NCBI GenBank assembly: GCA_030018435.1
Contig: JASEEY010000007.1
Location: 1 to 61,490, forward strand
DNA length: 61,490 nucleotides
Reading direction: 5' to 3'
From: Methanocellales archaeon
GTDB lineage: Archaea; Halobacteriota; UBA148; JAUWXC01
Within the stretch, counting starts at the first letter, position 1. The number at the start of each line of letters is the position of its first letter. The notes beneath the pieces were generated by a model that saw only the letters and a list, made by a program, of their open reading frames with translations, did not search any database and was not told the DNA's origin. The translations under genes and the position numbers were made by a program. This document shows positions 26,690 to 34,815 of the stretch, in pieces.

Positions 26690-26757
26690 GATAACAGATA
26701 TGATTAACTTGTTACCAGATCTGATAAAACTTTCTATTTTTTATTACCAAATCTGAT
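26690..26757. promoter_or_regulatory. Three phased operator-like repeats upstream of nrd genes
   Basis: Three related 15-mers: GATAACAGATATGAT (26690), GTTACCAGATCTGAT (26711) and ATTACCAAATCTGAT (26743). Starts are 21 and 32 bp apart, close to two and three helical turns. The middle copy extends to TTACCAGATCTGATAA, a 14/16 palindrome. They lie between the divergent HTH gene and the glutaredoxin-nrdD operon, where a regulator of anaerobic RNR would act. Confidence 0.6.
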
Positions 26758-26805
26758 GTGAAAAATCGTTTTAAAGTGCTACTCATATAAGTTCAAAAGG
26801 TTGTT

Positions 26806-27075
26806 ATGATTAGCTCTAGCACGCTAAAATCAATCAGCCTGGACAAGGATAAAGAAGACGTGGTAGTCTATATCACAGAAAGGTGTCCGAGATGTGAGCG
26901 GTTGAAGCGCTCGTTAGAGTCAGATGGGGTGCATTATAAAGAGGTGGATATGACCACTCCTGCAGCACTCGCTGAACTGAGGGCAAATGGTGTATTCACC
27001 ACATCTGCGCCAGTGCTGAAGATCGGGGAGCGATTCCTCACATCCAAGGAGTTGTTTGGCGAAAAGAGGGGTTAG
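26806..27075 (+). CDS. Glutaredoxin/NrdH-like redox protein
   Basis: An 89-residue thioredoxin-fold protein. VVYITERCPRCERLKRSLE carries the CPRC redox pair, and TTSAPVLKIGERF supplies the cis-Pro region. It directly precedes nrdD, so it probably delivers electrons for ribonucleotide reduction. NrdD in many organisms uses formate, but archaeal and some bacterial types use thioredoxin-family donors. The gene end overlaps or abuts the nrdD start. Confidence 0.88.
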   Translation: MISSSTLKSISLDKDKEDVVVYITERCPRCERLKRSLESDGVHYKEVDMTTPAALAELRANGVFTTSAPVLKIGERFLTSKELFGEKRG

Positions 27076-27076
27076 A

Positions 27077-30000
27077 TTGAGCTCAGATATAAACGTGATC
27101 CAGAAAACACTTGAGGGTGCAGAAGCGCCCACAATGCCCAAGATCAGGACATCGGATGGGCACATCTTAGATTGGGACAGGGAGGCCATCGTCAGACAGT
27201 TGCTGAGGGAGACAAAACTCAGCGAGGAATTTTACGGCATCCCGCCTATCGATGAGGGAACAGCCAGAGAAGTGGCAAAGAAGGCGGAGAAGCGCATCAG
27301 GTCGATGGGGGTAAAATACCTCTCTGGCCCCCTCGTAAGGGAAATCGTAAACGTCATCCTATTGGAAGACTACCACCAGGAATGGCGGAACATTGCCACA
27401 AGGGTTGGCACGCCGGTATACGATGCCCATATGATAGATATAGGAAACGGATTCGAAGCGAATGAGAATGCGAACCTGCAGGACAATGCCGAAACTTCGC
27501 ACAAGAAGAAGGCGGATAAGATTTCAAAAGAGCAGTACCTGTTATTGCTGCCCCCGCACATATCCGATGCATATCTGAATGGAGACATTCACATACACGA
27601 TTTGGAGTACCTTGGAACACGCGGTTTTTGCCAAGATTGGGACCTGCGGTACTTCTTTTATTATGGATTGATGCCGGACGGCTCCGGTACGAAGGCAAGC
27701 GTTGCAGGTCCGGCAAAGAAGGCGGAGGTTGCAATACTGCATGCTGTGAAGGCGTTAGGCAGCGCGCAAACGAACTTTGCAGGAGGGCAAGGGTTCTACA
27801 ACTTCCTTACGTTCCTCGCCCCCTATTTTGAAGGGCTTTCGTATGAGGAGATAGAGCAATTGATGCAGATGTTCGTCTATGAAATGACGCAGATGATGGT
27901 GGCCAGGGGAGGACAAATCGTCTTCAGTTCTGTGCAGCTAACCCCAGGAGTTCCCAGGATATGGAAGGATAAGCCAGTGGTATACAAGGGAAAAGTATGG
28001 AACGGTGAACAGGCGCTACTCAGAACGTACGCCGAGTTCGAGAGGGAGGTTCGGCTGGCGTTTAAAGCGCTGATGAACGTCATGCTGAAGGGGGATTACT
28101 GGGGCAAGCCGTTCAACTTTCCCAAGCCTGAGATTTCCATCGAGCCCGATTTTATGACTGAGGACGAGGAGTTTAACAGAGCCCATCCAGAGTTGCCGAC
28201 CTATGATGAATTGTATGATCTTGCGTTCGAGCTGGCGGCGAAATACGGCTCGCCGTACTTCGATAATCAACTGCCGGAGTACAGGGGCGCCGGAAAAGGT
28301 ATTTCCTGTTATCAATGCTTGGGCAAAGACGAGTTGATACCACTTGTTCAAAACGATGAGATGAAGGTCAAGAAAATTAGTGAGCTATTTGATGATGCAG
28401 CTAAAAATGGTAAGGATGTCGATCCAAACGGCGTTGAATTCGTAGAGCTCAATGGCAGCACGCCGACTGTCAATTTTGAAACACTCGAGGCGCCAATAAG
28501 AGGGTTCAAAGGAGTTATGCGCCAGATGTATAGGGGCAAATTATTAAATATCATACTGGAATCGGGGCGGCGCATAAAGGTCACACCAGACCACCCGGTG
28601 TTTGTGCTCAAAAATGGCGTGTTTACTAAAAAACAGGCAAGAGAGCTTGATATAGGAGACTACATGCCAGTGTTGAAGAGCACAAACTATGAACTGCCAG
28701 CGATCACGTCGATAGATGTTGAAAAAACGTTAAACGATGCAGGATATTCCAAGGAGATTATAGTAAATGAGGGAGAGGTAAACATCAAGCATTCCAAAAA
28801 ACCGGGTTTGCCCAAAAACATTCCGGTCACGGAAGAGCTGGCCAGATTCCTTGGATATTATCTGGCAGAAGGGTGCAGTGACCATAGTGGCAGAAGACAT
28901 ACTGTCCGCCTTTCCTTTGGCAAGCATGAGTCTGAGCTGATCGAAGATGCAGTAAGATGCATTCGAAAGATCGGAATCAAGCCAAAAATCTCGGAAGAAA
29001 AAACGGCTATAAACGTAGTAGTGAACAGTAAATTGTTATACTTATTGATCGATGCATTGGGATGCGGTCATGATGCCCCCAATAAATCCGTGCCAGATCT
29101 TTTGTTCAATGTGGAGCGCGAGTTAGTAGGACCTTACCTAAACTGCGCGTTCAATGGAGATGGAAACATCGATGTTCAAATTAACAGAAGAGGGGCGTAT
29201 GACATTCATGCAAATGGGCTTCGACTGAAAATAATTTCAAGAGACGCTGTGCAGAAGTTAGTTTGGCTGGCACACAGGATTGGCGCACAAATGAACTATT
29301 ACGAGCGCAAACAAACGGTTAAGCATCCACAAACCGGCGACGCGTACGGGCTTACGTCCTATATAGCACGAGTCACATCGCAGGATCAAATTAAGAACTT
29401 CAGCAAGCAGACTGGTTATGGACAAATCGCAATTGTAGATGGTGGAAGAGAGGTTGGGGGATCATTTACCAGAATTCCACTAGAAGAGACGGGGTTGGAG
29501 TACTCCGACCTAAAATATCCCAGTCAATACAGGTCGTCTGGCCATAAGAAGGTAAACAAATCACTGATAGTTGATGGTTCGCATGTACCCATCGTTGAGA
29601 AATTGATTGGTGGAGATGTACATGTCCTCCCAGTTAAGAGGATCGAAGAGGTAGATTATGATGGTTACGTCTACGATCTCGTGGACGTATCGCATACGCA
29701 TAATTTCAGCAACGCCTTAGGGGTAATAACGGGAAACTGTTGCGCCTACCAATTCTCCTCTACGGCTGAGGATGACGAGGACTTCGAGAGAAAACTGCAG
29801 TTCCAAGATGGCAAACATTTCTCCATGGGCGCATGGCAGGTCGTCTCGGTCAACTGTCCCAGGGCGGCGTATAGGGCAGAATATGATGATGAGAGACTGT
29901 TCGGCGAGCTGAAGCGATTGATGGATGTAGCCGTCGAACTCTTCAAGATCAAGAAAAAGTGGATGGACATCATAACCAAGAACAACAGGATGCCATTCGT

Positions 30001-30769
30001 TATACAGCGCCCAAAGGATCCCTTAACAGGCAAGAAGGGTGATGCAGCGGTTTACACAGATGATCTTGTTTACACGATCGGCGTCGTTGGAATAAATGAG
30101 ATGGTTCAACATCACATAGGTGCACAGCTGCACGAATCCCAAGAAGCGTTCAAACTCGCAATAAGAGCGATGACCGAGATGGAGTTCTATGCCAGAGAAC
30201 TAAGTGAAAGACACGACATGAAGATCGCGCTAGCCAGAACGCCTGCTGAAACTACCGCGCAAAGATTTGCTGTAGCCGATCTCTTGCACAGCGATTTTGC
30301 AACCTTTGCCGAAAAGGTCATCAAAGGCGATGTAAAGATGGCAAAAGCCCTCGCGAAAGGGACGAGAGACCTGCCAATTTACTACACCAACGGCACACAT
30401 GTATTTCCAGGTGCAAACATCTCGCTCGTCGACAGGATTGACATCGAACACGCGTTCTTCCCCATTGTGGATGGTGGAAATATCCTGCACATATTTATGG
30501 GCGAATCTACCCCGGATCCAAGAGGTTTAAAGGAGTTCGCCATGAATATCGCAAAGAACACGCAGGCTGGCTATTTTGCGTTCACAAGGGACATGACCCT
30601 CTGTATGGACGATTTCCACGTCGAGGCTGGTTTACATGATATATGCAGTAACTGCGAGTCGGACAACGTCGAGCACCTGTCACGCGTAACAGGTTACATC
30701 CAAGCCGTATCAGGGTGGAACGCTGCCAAGAAGCAGGAGTTGAAGGATAGGGTGAGATATGGGATTTAG
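27077..30769 (+). CDS. nrdD: Anaerobic ribonucleoside-triphosphate reductase with intein
   Basis: Class III RNR, which makes dNTPs by glycyl-radical chemistry without oxygen. It has an N-terminal ATP-cone (~15-100) and a 10-stranded barrel with active-site cysteines. The C-terminal glycyl-radical region is RVTGYIQAVSGWNAAK, preceded by a partial zinc site (CSNC). The host sequence GISCYQ|CCAYQFSS is interrupted by a 474-residue intein (28316-29737); spliced length is about 756 residues. TTG 27077 has GAGG 7 nt upstream; TTG 27056 is also possible and would overlap the glutaredoxin gene. nrdG lies 1.6 kb further on, separated by accessory genes. Confidence 0.95.
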   Translation: MSSDINVIQKTLEGAEAPTMPKIRTSDGHILDWDREAIVRQLLRETKLSEEFYGIPPIDEGTAREVAKKAEKRIRSMGVKYLSGPLVREIVNVILLEDYHQEWRNIATRVGTPVYDAHMIDIGNGFEANENANLQDNAETSHKKKADKISKEQYLLLLPPHISDAYLNGDIHIHDLEYLGTRGFCQDWDLRYFFYYGLMPDGSGTKASVAGPAKKAEVAILHAVKALGSAQTNFAGGQGFYNFLTFLAPYFEGLSYEEIEQLMQMFVYEMTQMMVARGGQIVFSSVQLTPGVPRIWKDKPVVYKGKVWNGEQALLRTYAEFEREVRLAFKALMNVMLKGDYWGKPFNFPKPEISIEPDFMTEDEEFNRAHPELPTYDELYDLAFELAAKYGSPYFDNQLPEYRGAGKGISCYQCLGKDELIPLVQNDEMKVKKISELFDDAAKNGKDVDPNGVEFVELNGSTPTVNFETLEAPIRGFKGVMRQMYRGKLLNIILESGRRIKVTPDHPVFVLKNGVFTKKQARELDIGDYMPVLKSTNYELPAITSIDVEKTLNDAGYSKEIIVNEGEVNIKHSKKPGLPKNIPVTEELARFLGYYLAEGCSDHSGRRHTVRLSFGKHESELIEDAVRCIRKIGIKPKISEEKTAINVVVNSKLLYLLIDALGCGHDAPNKSVPDLLFNVERELVGPYLNCAFNGDGNIDVQINRRGAYDIHANGLRLKIISRDAVQKLVWLAHRIGAQMNYYERKQTVKHPQTGDAYGLTSYIARVTSQDQIKNFSKQTGYGQIAIVDGGREVGGSFTRIPLEETGLEYSDLKYPSQYRSSGHKKVNKSLIVDGSHVPIVEKLIGGDVHVLPVKRIEEVDYDGYVYDLVDVSHTHNFSNALGVITGNCCAYQFSSTAEDDEDFERKLQFQDGKHFSMGAWQVVSVNCPRAAYRAEYDDERLFGELKRLMDVAVELFKIKKKWMDIITKNNRMPFVIQRPKDPLTGKKGDAAVYTDDLVYTIGVVGINEMVQHHIGAQLHESQEAFKLAIRAMTEMEFYARELSERHDMKIALARTPAETTAQRFAVADLLHSDFATFAEKVIKGDVKMAKALAKGTRDLPIYYTNGTHVFPGANISLVDRIDIEHAFFPIVDGGNILHIFMGESTPDPRGLKEFAMNIAKNTQAGYFAFTRDMTLCMDDFHVEAGLHDICSNCESDNVEHLSRVTGYIQAVSGWNAAKKQELKDRVRYGI
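28316..29737 (+). mobile_element. LAGLIDADG intein in NrdD
   Basis: Splicing block A is CLGKDELIPLVQ at the N-terminus with Cys1. Block B is TPDHPVFV, holding the usual Thr-x-x-His. Two LAGLIDADG motifs, FLGYYLAEG and YLNCAFNGDGN, mark a homing endonuclease. Block F is YDLVDVSHTHNFSNALG. The last residues are ITGN followed by the +1 Cys of the host, so the penultimate His is Gly while the terminal Asn is kept. The insertion is beside an active-site cysteine pair of NrdD, a typical conserved-site choice. Confidence 0.93.
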
Positions 30770-30796
30770 GTTTCTTTCCGTAATGGATTGAATCTC

Positions 30797-31648
30797 TCAC
30801 AATATTCCCAGTCTATCCTCCACCCCTCTAAGCTCATCCTTCAACTTGTGCAGTTGCTCCACCTCCTCAAGAGTAATGAATCTAACATGCGGCTGAATCT
30901 CATGAAATGTCCCTTCTAGCAGCTGCCTAACCTTTTCCCGGTCCTCCTCCTTAGCGATAAGATAGAGCTTGCTATTCCACAAATCAAAGGCGTGCTTCAA
31001 CTTGCCCAAGCCCTCTGTCAGGTTCCCGCCTATTTGAATCTCGAAGACATAAGTTGGAGCTCCTCTATCCACTCTCCTCCACGTAACATCTAGCCTTTTA
31101 CCGTCCATCTGGTACTCCTTTTCTGCCACGAACTTCTGCAACCCGCCTATCAACAGGAGCTTTTCCTTCACGCTCTCGTGCAGGGATGGCTTATATTCTG
31201 CAGGAATTTTTCTCAAGGCAGAGCCCACGATGACTGGTTCCCTATATAGTTTATTCACATCTCCTATCAGCACCTCTGCGAGGTCGTCGCCTATCCTCTG
31301 AAACCCCGACCTGACGCGGTGTCTCAGATCGGGATGGATTATGCCCAATCTATTCCATTCCTCTCGACGGAATCTTAAGGTAATGTCGAATTGAAATCTC
31401 AAAGGCCATATAACTCTTCCTTTGGTGCGCTCCTCTGGCCATAACGGCTTATCCTGTTTGAATTTCGAGAGAATTTTGCCGTAACCTACAATCTTACTCA
31501 CGGGTGAGGTGACATAAAAGAAGACGATATCTCCGCTGGCTAACGCTTCCCATAGGTGAGCTTGATTCTGGCGCAAGCCCCAGATATTCCCTAAGTCAAA
31601 AGCCGTTTCCCAGTTCTCAGGTCTCCCTACAACCAGCCAAGAGGACAT
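30797..31648 (-). CDS. EVE-domain protein with PD-(D/E)xK-like nuclease domain
   Basis: About 283 residues. The N-terminal ~140 residues form a PUA-like EVE domain: SSWLVVGRPENWETAFDLGNIWG, ALASGDIVFFYVTSPVSKIVGYG and a later WPLRFQF. EVE domains read modified bases. The C-terminal ~130 residues carry LDVTW then TYVFEIQIGG (D187 and E203-x-Q205), followed by a helix and strand. That pattern fits a restriction-endonuclease fold with Q in place of K. I infer a modification-dependent nuclease. ATG 31648 best fits GGTGATGACG. It is transcribed against its nrd neighbours and separates nrdD from nrdG. Confidence 0.7.
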   Translation of the reverse strand: MSSWLVVGRPENWETAFDLGNIWGLRQNQAHLWEALASGDIVFFYVTSPVSKIVGYGKILSKFKQDKPLWPEERTKGRVIWPLRFQFDITLRFRREEWNRLGIIHPDLRHRVRSGFQRIGDDLAEVLIGDVNKLYREPVIVGSALRKIPAEYKPSLHESVKEKLLLIGGLQKFVAEKEYQMDGKRLDVTWRRVDRGAPTYVFEIQIGGNLTEGLGKLKHAFDLWNSKLYLIAKEEDREKVRQLLEGTFHEIQPHVRFITLEEVEQLHKLKDELRGVEDRLGIL

Positions 31649-31833
31649 CGTCATCACCAAAAGGAGATAATCGCTAATCATTAATATTTTTACCGTTCTG
31701 ACAGGGACGGAATAAACTGGGTGGCAAAGGCACGTATGAGGAATTATTAAGTATACTTGAAGAAGTAAGAAAGAGATTAAGCATCATAGGCTTAACAACG
31801 TGTAATTTAAAAAAAATAAAGGGGTGAAATAAA

Positions 31834-32091
31834 ATGCAATGCAACAACTGTGGAAACAAAAAAGCCTTCAAAGCCATGATTACTGACTACAAACCCTTAG
31901 AAATATGGGAATTTGAAGATGAGAGAGAAATGAAGCGCTATTTCAATCCTGCTGATGGTGAATGTGAAATCAAATTAGCATGCGCAACCTGTAATTCTGA
32001 GGATGTAGATTACGAGAAATTTAAAATTGAAGATTTTTATTCTTATCCGATCGCTCCTCTGAAGAGAGAAAAATTAGAGGGCAAATTTTAG
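31834..32091 (+). CDS. Small double-CxxC zinc-binding protein
   Basis: An unrecognised 85-residue protein with two CxxC pairs (CNNCGNKKAF at the start, CATCNSED near 50), probably binding one zinc. The middle is acidic (EIWEFEDEREMKRYF). GGGGTGA precedes the ATG at good distance. It lies in the accessory block between nrdD and nrdG. Function unknown. Confidence 0.6.
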   Translation: MQCNNCGNKKAFKAMITDYKPLEIWEFEDEREMKRYFNPADGECEIKLACATCNSEDVDYEKFKIEDFYSYPIAPLKREKLEGKF

Positions 32092-32179
32092 TCAATCATA
32101 GACATTTTCAGATAATTTAAAGTCCTGTGAGTGTTAACAGGTCATATCGCATGATTTGCGTGGGACAAATGGTGAGACA

Positions 32180-32392
32180 ATGAAAAAGACATCGATCTTG
32201 TACGCACTCGCAGCGCTGATCTATATTTTATCGTTCATAGCGTTTGTTTTCGGCTTCTACTTACTGTATGGAAGAGATTATAAGGGCGCGGCCTATCTCA
32301 TCTACGGCGGGGTGCTCTTCGCGATTACTCACATAACCCTCGAGAAGACGACCGAGTATGAGCGCAAGACGATAAGAAAGAAGTCAAAATGA
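32180..32392 (+). CDS. Two-helix small membrane protein
   Basis: 70 residues with two hydrophobic helices (about 4-28 and 38-55) and a basic tail (EYERKTIRKKSK) likely in the cytoplasm. GGTGAG precedes ATG 32180. It sits just upstream of nrdG (10-bp gap), so it may be co-transcribed. No family recognised. Confidence 0.55.
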   Translation: MKKTSILYALAALIYILSFIAFVFGFYLLYGRDYKGAAYLIYGGVLFAITHITLEKTTEYERKTIRKKSK

Positions 32393-32402
32393 GCGTGATC
32401 TG

Positions 32403-33161
32403 GTGAGGGTGAACTTCGGCGGTATCGTTCACATATCAACCGTAGACTGGTACGGCAAGGTTGCCATGGTCATATTTTTCAGAGGCTGTCCATTTAGATG
32501 TCCTTACTGCCAGAACTATGCACTCCTGACGGGAAAGAACTTCGTTGATGCAAAAAAGATCGAGGCAGAAATCAAAAAGGCGAGAAAATTTGTAAGCGCC
32601 GTCGTCTTCTCTGGTGGGGAGCCGTTAGCACAGCTCGAACAAATGAGGCATCTGGCAAAATTCGCGAAAGATCTGGGACTTCTCGTCGGCGTGGAAACCA
32701 ACGGATACTATCCTATGCAGCTGAAGGAATTGATAGATGCGAGATTGATTGACAAGGTTTTCCTGGATGTCAAGGCTCCGCTATCCCCAGAGAAATATGA
32801 GAAAGTAGCAGGCATCAGTGATGGAAGTGTCGTCGCCCTGGTGAGACGTTCTTTGGAGGTTTGTAAGAACTTTGACCTAGAGGTTAGGACGACAATTTTC
32901 AAAGGTCTCATCTTCGATGAGAACGATATCAGAGCGATCGCAGAAGAGATGTCTTCATATGGGGATATTCCATACGCGCGCCAGCGCTTAAGCTTCGCAT
33001 ACGTGCTCCAGCAGGGCAGACCTGAGCAGGGATGGAGTGAAGAACTGAAGAAATATGGACCGCCAAGCAGAGAGGAGCTTCTAGACTTGGGCAAGATAGC
33101 GAAAGAATACCTAAAAAACGTGAAAATCAGGACAAAGGAGTTCGGCGAGGAGTCGATTTGA
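32403..33161 (+). CDS. nrdG: Anaerobic RNR activating protein, radical SAM
   Basis: Radical SAM enzyme of 252 residues. CPFRCPYC near residue 30 binds the 4Fe-4S cluster, VVFSGGEPLAQ is the GGE motif, and VETNGYYP and FLDVKAP follow. The opening FGGIVHISTVDWYGKVAMVIFFRG matches the archaeal NrdG-type activase that installs the glycyl radical on NrdD. The start is GTG 32403. Its TGA overlaps the TTG of the UPF0200 gene. Confidence 0.85.
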   Translation: MRVNFGGIVHISTVDWYGKVAMVIFFRGCPFRCPYCQNYALLTGKNFVDAKKIEAEIKKARKFVSAVVFSGGEPLAQLEQMRHLAKFAKDLGLLVGVETNGYYPMQLKELIDARLIDKVFLDVKAPLSPEKYEKVAGISDGSVVALVRRSLEVCKNFDLEVRTTIFKGLIFDENDIRAIAEEMSSYGDIPYARQRLSFAYVLQQGRPEQGWSEELKKYGPPSREELLDLGKIAKEYLKNVKIRTKEFGEESI

Positions 33162-33703
33162 ATATCATTGGCTTTGTTGGCTTGCCAGCATCGGGGAAGA
33201 CAGAAGCGGCCAAGGTGGCGCAAAAACTTGGCATTCCCGTAATTAGAATGGGAGATGTCGTGCGCGAAGAAGTGAGAAGAAGGGGATTGGACATCACCGA
33301 GGAGAACGTTGGGAAAGTGGCGAATGACATTAGAGCCAAGGAAGGTATGGGCGCAATAGCAAAACGCTGCATCCCGCTCATCAAGGCGATGAATAGCGAC
33401 ACAGTTGCAGTCGATGGCTTGCGCGGAGGTGCGGAAGTAGAAGTATATAAGAATGCATTTGATGCGCAATTTACGTTGATTGCAATACTAGCCTCCCAGA
33501 AAAACAGGTTTGCACGCACAATCGCGCGAAAAAGGAGCGATGATGTGGTTGACTGGGAAGGATTCAAACAGAAGGATGAGAGGGAGTTGCGCTGGGGGCT
33601 GGAAAAAGCCATGAAGATGGCGGACATACTAATAGATAACAACGGTACCCTGGAGGAATTTAGAGAGAATGCCAGAGCAGTCCTGGAAGGAATCCAAGGT
33701 TAA
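33158..33703 (+). CDS. UPF0200 family P-loop kinase-like protein
   Basis: 181 residues, an adenylate/dephospho-CoA kinase-like P-loop NTPase of an archaeal family. Walker A is GLPASGKTEAA (~8-18). GDVVREEVRRRG and VDGLRGGAEVEVYK are family-typical. The start is TTG 33158, overlapping the nrdG stop. The substrate is unknown. The next gene, UPF0201, is its usual genomic partner in archaea. Confidence 0.85.
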   Translation: MNIIGFVGLPASGKTEAAKVAQKLGIPVIRMGDVVREEVRRRGLDITEENVGKVANDIRAKEGMGAIAKRCIPLIKAMNSDTVAVDGLRGGAEVEVYKNAFDAQFTLIAILASQKNRFARTIARKRSDDVVDWEGFKQKDERELRWGLEKAMKMADILIDNNGTLEEFRENARAVLEGIQG

Positions 33704-34070
33704 AGTCAGGGTTTGGGCGCCCGTGTATGCAACAGAAAGCGTGGAGCGTGTGAAGAAGGTGGTCACAAACATTTTCCCTGATGCTCGACTCAGGTTTGAG
33801 GAAGATAAACTAACCGGAGATGCCTCCTTGGACAAATTGCAGGAGTTACTCAGGAAACAGAAGATACGCGATTCTGCCAGAACAGTACTCCTCAACTGCA
33901 AAAAGGGAAATAAAATTGAATTCGACCTCAACAAGCAGGTTGCATTTGTGGGCAAAGTAAACTTCGGAAGTAGTTCGCTGGGAAGCATTCACGTAAGCAT
34001 CGAGACTGTGAACCCGGATGAATTGATAGACTGGCTGGCATCTTCGAGTGAGGTAAAACATGAGGATTAG
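33669..34070 (+). CDS. UPF0201 family protein
   Basis: 133 residues of the archaeal UPF0201 family (ferredoxin-like, proposed nucleic-acid binding). It contains VKVRVWAPVYATESVERVKKVV at the start and KQVAFVGKVNFG in the middle. The family normally begins at VKVRVWAPV. No canonical start exists there, so ATG 33669, inside the UPF0200 gene, adds about nine residues. It overlaps the next gene by 11 nt. Confidence 0.85.
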   Translation: MPEQSWKESKVKVRVWAPVYATESVERVKKVVTNIFPDARLRFEEDKLTGDASLDKLQELLRKQKIRDSARTVLLNCKKGNKIEFDLNKQVAFVGKVNFGSSSLGSIHVSIETVNPDELIDWLASSSEVKHED

Positions 34071-34815
34071 TTTTTCCTCTCTGGCTACGAGCAACAACCC
34101 ATTTGAGTGGGTGTATGAGTTAGATGAGATGGGATTTAACGGCTGGGAGATCGTTGGAGAGGGCAAACAAAGCCTCACAGAGGAGATGAGCAAAAAGATT
34201 AGGGAAGTACAGGAGACCACAAATCTGGAGTTCACGGCACATCTACCTTTTTCTGATCTGAATCTCGCGAGCCTAAATCAGGGAATATGGGATGAAACGA
34301 TCAAACAGATGAGCAAAGCCATACAGTCTGTAGGAGGGCTCACGGATCTAGTGGTCTTACATCCAGGGCATCTCTCACCCCTAGGAGTAGAACTGCCCGA
34401 TAAGGCGTGGAAGCAGAACATCGTCGGCATACAAAAACTATGCGACGTTGCGAAGGAATACGGCATCATGGTATGTGTAGAAAACATGCCAGATATCGGA
34501 TTTCTGTTCGGCAAGTTCCCGGAAGAGCTGATCGGCATGGTGGAGAATGTGAAGAGGGAGAACGTTGGCATCGCCCTCGATGTAGGGCATGCAAATCTTG
34601 TGGACAAAGTGGATGCTTTTTTGAAATTAGAGGCAAAACACGTTCACCTGCACGACAATTTTGGTAAGAAAGATGATCATCTTCCACTCGGGAGAGGTAT
34701 GATAGATTGGAAAGCGGTGATGAAAGAATTAAAAGATCACAAGGGCAGGTTTGTCGTCGAGGCTAGAACCCTAGAGGAAGGGGGGGAGAGCCTAAGGTAC
34801 CTAAGACGACTTTGA
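34060..34815 (+). CDS. Sugar phosphate isomerase/endonuclease IV-like TIM barrel
   Basis: A 251-residue AP-endonuclease-2/xylose-isomerase-like barrel. Metal-site residues are visible in AHLPFSD, LHPGH, CVENMP, ALDVGHANL, HVHLHDNFG and VVEAR. It may be an isomerase or epimerase of sugar phosphates; DNA repair endonuclease activity is less likely without the full EndoIV signature. It overlaps the C-terminus of the convergent PhoU/RCK_C gene by 15 bp. Confidence 0.82.
   Translation: MRISFSSLATSNNPFEWVYELDEMGFNGWEIVGEGKQSLTEEMSKKIREVQETTNLEFTAHLPFSDLNLASLNQGIWDETIKQMSKAIQSVGGLTDLVVLHPGHLSPLGVELPDKAWKQNIVGIQKLCDVAKEYGIMVCVENMPDIGFLFGKFPEELIGMVENVKRENVGIALDVGHANLVDKVDAFLKLEAKHVHLHDNFGKKDDHLPLGRGMIDWKAVMKELKDHKGRFVVEARTLEEGGESLRYLRRL

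Noticed and set aside
31702-31830. Open frame encoding LGGKGTYEELLSILEEVRKRL before the small zinc protein
   Set aside because: It reads like the tail of a real protein but has no start codon and is bounded by stops; it may be a gene remnant in the accessory block, too short to support.
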